Shown here: positions 23,789 to 26,428 of the stretch, piece after piece
Layout of the letters: the number at the start of each line of letters is the position of its first letter
How positions within the stretch are numbered: the stretch's first letter is position 1
DNA from: Zymomonas sp.
Lineage (GTDB): Bacteria > Pseudomonadota > Alphaproteobacteria > Sphingomonadales > Sphingomonadaceae
Reading direction: 5' to 3'
Length of the DNA stretch: 26,428 nucleotides
Assembly (NCBI GenBank): GCA_027489105.1
Contig: JAIYAJ010000394.1
Coordinates: 1 to 26,428 of the forward strand
Made by a program: the position numbers and the translations under genes
The notes under the pieces: generated by a model
What the model saw: only the letters and a program-made list of their open reading frames with translations
Told to the model about the DNA's origin: nothing
Database searches by the model: none

Positions 23789-24207
23789 CAGTCGCCCGTG
23801 AAGAAGAAGGTGGCTAGCGCGTGAGCGACGGGATCCTCGGGATCGCCGTCATGGGCCAGGCAGCGGACGAAGGCGACGTTGCGCGCGACGCGGTAACAGG
23901 TCGCCCTTGCGGTGATCGCCCGCCCCGGCGGCGCGGCGCGGACATAGTCGATGCGCAGGTCGAGCGTCGCCATCGGCCGGACGCGCTTGATCTTGGCCGC
24001 GATCGAGAAGCCGCAGGCGCTGTCGATCAGCGAGATGATCGGGCCCGAGGCGAGCACGCCATTTTCGGCGTTCATCGCGAGCGACGGCCTATAGTCGAAG
24101 CCGAGTTCCGCCCAGTCGTCACCATGGGCGACGTAGCGCAGACCGAGCTGGCCGGCGTGGCCCGCCATCATGCGCTCGAACCGGCTGAGATCGAGAGTGT
24201 CAGACAT
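23788..24207 (-). CDS. PaaI-family hotdog thioesterase (first of pair)
   Basis: A 139-residue hotdog protein. The start at 24207 (MSDTLDLSRFERMMAGHAG) is chosen because family similarity begins there; the frame is open up to 24456 but that part is antisense kup sequence. The motif MNAENGVLASGPIISLIDSACGFSI matches the hotdog helix, but the usual HGG is replaced by ENG, with the aspartate (LID) retained. This points to the subgroup that uses Asn and Asp for catalysis. It lies 49 bp downstream of kup and overlaps the second thioesterase by one base. No clear ribosome binding site precedes it. Confidence 0.87.
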   Translation of the reverse strand: MSDTLDLSRFERMMAGHAGQLGLRYVAHGDDWAELGFDYRPSLAMNAENGVLASGPIISLIDSACGFSIAAKIKRVRPMATLDLRIDYVRAAPPGRAITARATCYRVARNVAFVRCLAHDGDPEDPVAHALATFFFTGD

Positions 24208-24256
24208 GTGGCAATGGCATAGGGCCTTGGCGGTGCGACGCAATCCCCGCCTTCGA

Positions 24257-26209
24257 TCAGATCGTCGTCTGCGAGCCCAGTTCGACGACGCGGTTCGCCG
24301 GAATGCGGAAGAAGTCGGTGGGGTCCGATGCATTGCGGTAGAGGAATATGAAAAGCAGATCTTGCCAGAAGGGCATGCCGCTGTGCTTCGACGGGCGCAG
24401 CGTCGAGCGACCGATGAAATAGCTGGTCTGCATCGGCTCAAGCTTGTTGTCGCCATGGCGGAGTGCGAAAGCGAGGTCGCGCGGAATGTCCGGGCTTTCC
24501 ATGAAGCCGTAGCTGAGCACTGCGCGGGTGAAATTCTCGTCGATATTGGTCATGTCCAGCCGCTTGGCCGGCGAGACTGTCGGGCTGTTCACCGTGTTGA
24601 TCGTCAGCGCGAGGTTGCGCTCGTGCAGGATCTTGTTGTGCTTGAGATTGTGGAGCAGCGCGCTCGGTGCCGCCTCCATGTCCGACGACAGGAAGATCGC
24701 CATGCCGGGCACGCGCTCTGGCGGCCGGGCGCGCAGCATCCGGGCCAGCTCGTCCAGTTCGATCGACTGGCTCTGGTCGATCGACAGCAGCAGCTTCCGC
24801 CCACGCACCCAGGTGGCGATCAGCGTGACGACGCCCAGCGCGATGATCAGCGGAGCCCAGCCGCCTTCATAGACGCGCAGGATGTTGGCGCCAAAGAAGA
24901 AGATGTCGAGCAGCAGCAGCGGCACGATCACGCCCAGCGTCAGCGGCAGGCTCCACCCCCAGGTCCGCCGCACGACAAGGAAGCCCAGGCAAGTGGTGAC
25001 CACCATCGTGCCAGAGACCGAGATCCCGTAGGCGGCGGCCATCGCCGAGGAGGAGCCGAAGCCGAGCACCAGGATCAGCACGCCGGCCAGCAGGAAATTG
25101 TTGATCGCGGGCAGGTAGATCTGGCCGGCATCGGTGGCGGATGTCTGGCTGATCTTCAGGCGGGGGAGCAGGCCCAACTGGATCGCCTGACGGGTCAGCG
25201 AATAAGCGCCGGTGATCACCGCCTGACTGGCGATGACCGTCGCGCAGGTAGCGAGCAGCACCAGCGGAATACGTGCCGCGCCCGGGGCCATCAGGAAGAA
25301 CCAGTCCTGGTTGGTGAATTCGGTTCCGCGCCGGGCGGCTTCTTCCAGCGCGTTCAATGCGAAGGCGCCCTGGCCGAGATAGTTCAGGGCGAGCGCCGGG
25401 AAGACGATGAACAGCCAGCCGGTACGGATCGGCTGAACGCCGAAATGCCCCATGTCGGCGGTCAGCGCCTCCGCGCCGGTCACGGTCAGGAAGACCGCAC
25501 CGATCACGAAAAGGCCGGTCGTGCCGTGATTGGCCATGAACAATACGCCATTGTGGGGCGACAGAGCGAGCAGGATGCCTGGCTCGTCGGCGATGTGCAG
25601 CAGGCCGACCGCGCCGATGGTGACGAACCAGATCAGGCAGACCGGACCGAAGAGGCGCCCCACGATTGCCGTACCACGCGACTGGATCAGGAACAGAGCG
25701 ATCAGGATCGAGCAGGTGATCACGATGATCAGGCCACGCGAGATGGCATGCTCGAAGCCGGGGATCGTCTTAAGGCCCTCGACCGCCGACAGCACCGACA
25801 GGGCCGGCGTGATCGCGCCGTCGCCGTAGAACAGCGCAGCCCCGATCGCACCGAGCGCCAGCACGACGTTGCGGCGCTTGCGCGTCGATCGCTGGGCCAG
25901 CGCCATCAGCGCCAGAACTCCGCCCTCGCCATTATTGTCGGCGCGCATCAGGAACAGGACATATTTGCAGGTGACGACGAGGATGAGTGCCCACAGAGCA
26001 AGGCTCAGCACGCCCAGGATCTCGCCTGCGACGATGCCGTCATTGGCGGCCTGTGCGAGCGCTTCGCGGAAGGCGTAGATCGGGCTGGTGCCGATATCGC
26101 CGAACACGACACCGAGCGCGCCGAGCGTCAGTGCGGCCTTGTCGTTCCTACGCTGTCGGCTGTCTCCGGAGGCCTCATCGACCCTGGCGACGTCATTTCG
26201 CATGTCCAT
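24257..26209 (-). CDS. kup: Low-affinity potassium uptake protein Kup
   Basis: A 650-residue K+/H+ symporter of the inner membrane. The family signature GVVFGDIGTSPIYAFREAL (35-51) is followed by about 12 hydrophobic segments, the ADNNGEGGVLALMAL loop and LFYGDGAITPALSVLSAVEGL. The cytoplasmic C-terminal part ends in RIPANRVVELGSQTTI, close to the typical Kup end. The start is the ATG at 26209 (MDMRNDVARVDEA); ATG at 26203 is equally possible. The frame is open up to 26401, but that stretch has no Kup similarity. First gene of the long minus-strand run; two thioesterases follow. Confidence 0.95.
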   Translation of the reverse strand: MDMRNDVARVDEASGDSRQRRNDKAALTLGALGVVFGDIGTSPIYAFREALAQAANDGIVAGEILGVLSLALWALILVVTCKYVLFLMRADNNGEGGVLALMALAQRSTRKRRNVVLALGAIGAALFYGDGAITPALSVLSAVEGLKTIPGFEHAISRGLIIVITCSILIALFLIQSRGTAIVGRLFGPVCLIWFVTIGAVGLLHIADEPGILLALSPHNGVLFMANHGTTGLFVIGAVFLTVTGAEALTADMGHFGVQPIRTGWLFIVFPALALNYLGQGAFALNALEEAARRGTEFTNQDWFFLMAPGAARIPLVLLATCATVIASQAVITGAYSLTRQAIQLGLLPRLKISQTSATDAGQIYLPAINNFLLAGVLILVLGFGSSSAMAAAYGISVSGTMVVTTCLGFLVVRRTWGWSLPLTLGVIVPLLLLDIFFFGANILRVYEGGWAPLIIALGVVTLIATWVRGRKLLLSIDQSQSIELDELARMLRARPPERVPGMAIFLSSDMEAAPSALLHNLKHNKILHERNLALTINTVNSPTVSPAKRLDMTNIDENFTRAVLSYGFMESPDIPRDLAFALRHGDNKLEPMQTSYFIGRSTLRPSKHSGMPFWQDLLFIFLYRNASDPTDFFRIPANRVVELGSQTTI

Positions 26210-26428
26210 GCCCCAAAGCGGCGATTTCGGGCGGATTAGGAGCCTGCATCGCCGAATGCACGCAGATTCTTCGACGCGCGACGCATTGATTGCCTGTCTG
26301 CGGCAATGGCTGTAAAGGGTCGGAAGAACTGCCTCGGCGGCGCGTCCGAATCGACGTTGTCTCCGGGGCTTCTCTGTTTTCCCGTGCCCCCGGAGGCCCA
26401 AATCTATGACCCGCCGCCGCCAAATCTA
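26210..26428. other. Upstream region of kup
   Basis: This 219-bp end of the window holds no convincing gene. It has a perfect inverted repeat ATTGCC-TGTCTGC-GGCAAT (26289-26307), about 80 bp before kup, which could be an operator. A hairpin CTCCGGGG/CCCCGGAG (26361-26368 with 26388-26395) may terminate a gene beyond the right edge. Confidence 0.35.

Noticed and set aside
24170..26239. 689-residue open frame on the plus strand opposite kup
   Set aside because: Its translation is low-complexity Arg/Asp/Gln/Gly typical of an antisense frame of a GC-rich gene, while the minus strand encodes an unmistakable Kup protein.

Overview
The window is GC-rich, densely packed bacterial chromosome. Gene content and order (fabD-fabG-acpP-fabF-mltG, rpsF-rpsR-rplI with tailed S6 and L9, a Kup transporter, an NlpC/P60-argC pair) suggest an alphaproteobacterium, most likely a sphingomonad (Sphingomonas/Rhizorhabdus/Sphingobium-like). 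This is inferred from gene style and not from any database match.

Layout. 1-385: 3' end of msrA. 395-2356 (minus): YdjA-like nitroreductase, YtrA-type GntR regulator, Sua5/TsaC tRNA-modification enzyme. 2629-7125 (plus): a coupled three-gene unit of POT peptide transporter, lipoprotein amidohydrolase, and a second amidohydrolase that has lost its metal ligands. 7249-9395 (plus): glmM and thiD. 9411-10380: divergent NsrR-type Rrf2 regulator and a Vitreoscilla-type single-domain globin, with two 23-bp NsrR-like boxes between them. 10467-11732 (minus): rpsF-rpsR-rplI, closed by a bidirectional terminator. 11949-12641: an exported protein of unknown function. 12715-17268 (plus): fabD, fabG, acpP, fabF and mltG, with strong hairpins in several gaps.

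17,290 to about 19,700 is a clearly AT-richer island with foreign codon use (many ATA, TTA, AGA, GTA). It holds two overlapping genes: an ABC/RecF-like AAA ATPase and a small protein with TOPRIM/DUF4276-like motifs. Behind them lies a 254-bp non-coding tail rich in hairpins, some of them mutually exclusive. The architecture resembles split OLD/PARIS-type anti-phage modules but cannot be assigned to a named system. It is the best candidate here for something undescribed.

19719-26209 is all on the minus strand: kup, two hotdog thioesterases, an M17 aminopeptidase, a MarR regulator, an NlpC/P60 hydrolase and argC. Several of these genes overlap or nearly touch.

No tRNA, rRNA, CRISPR array or insertion sequence was seen, and no gene-free stretch exceeds 300 bp.
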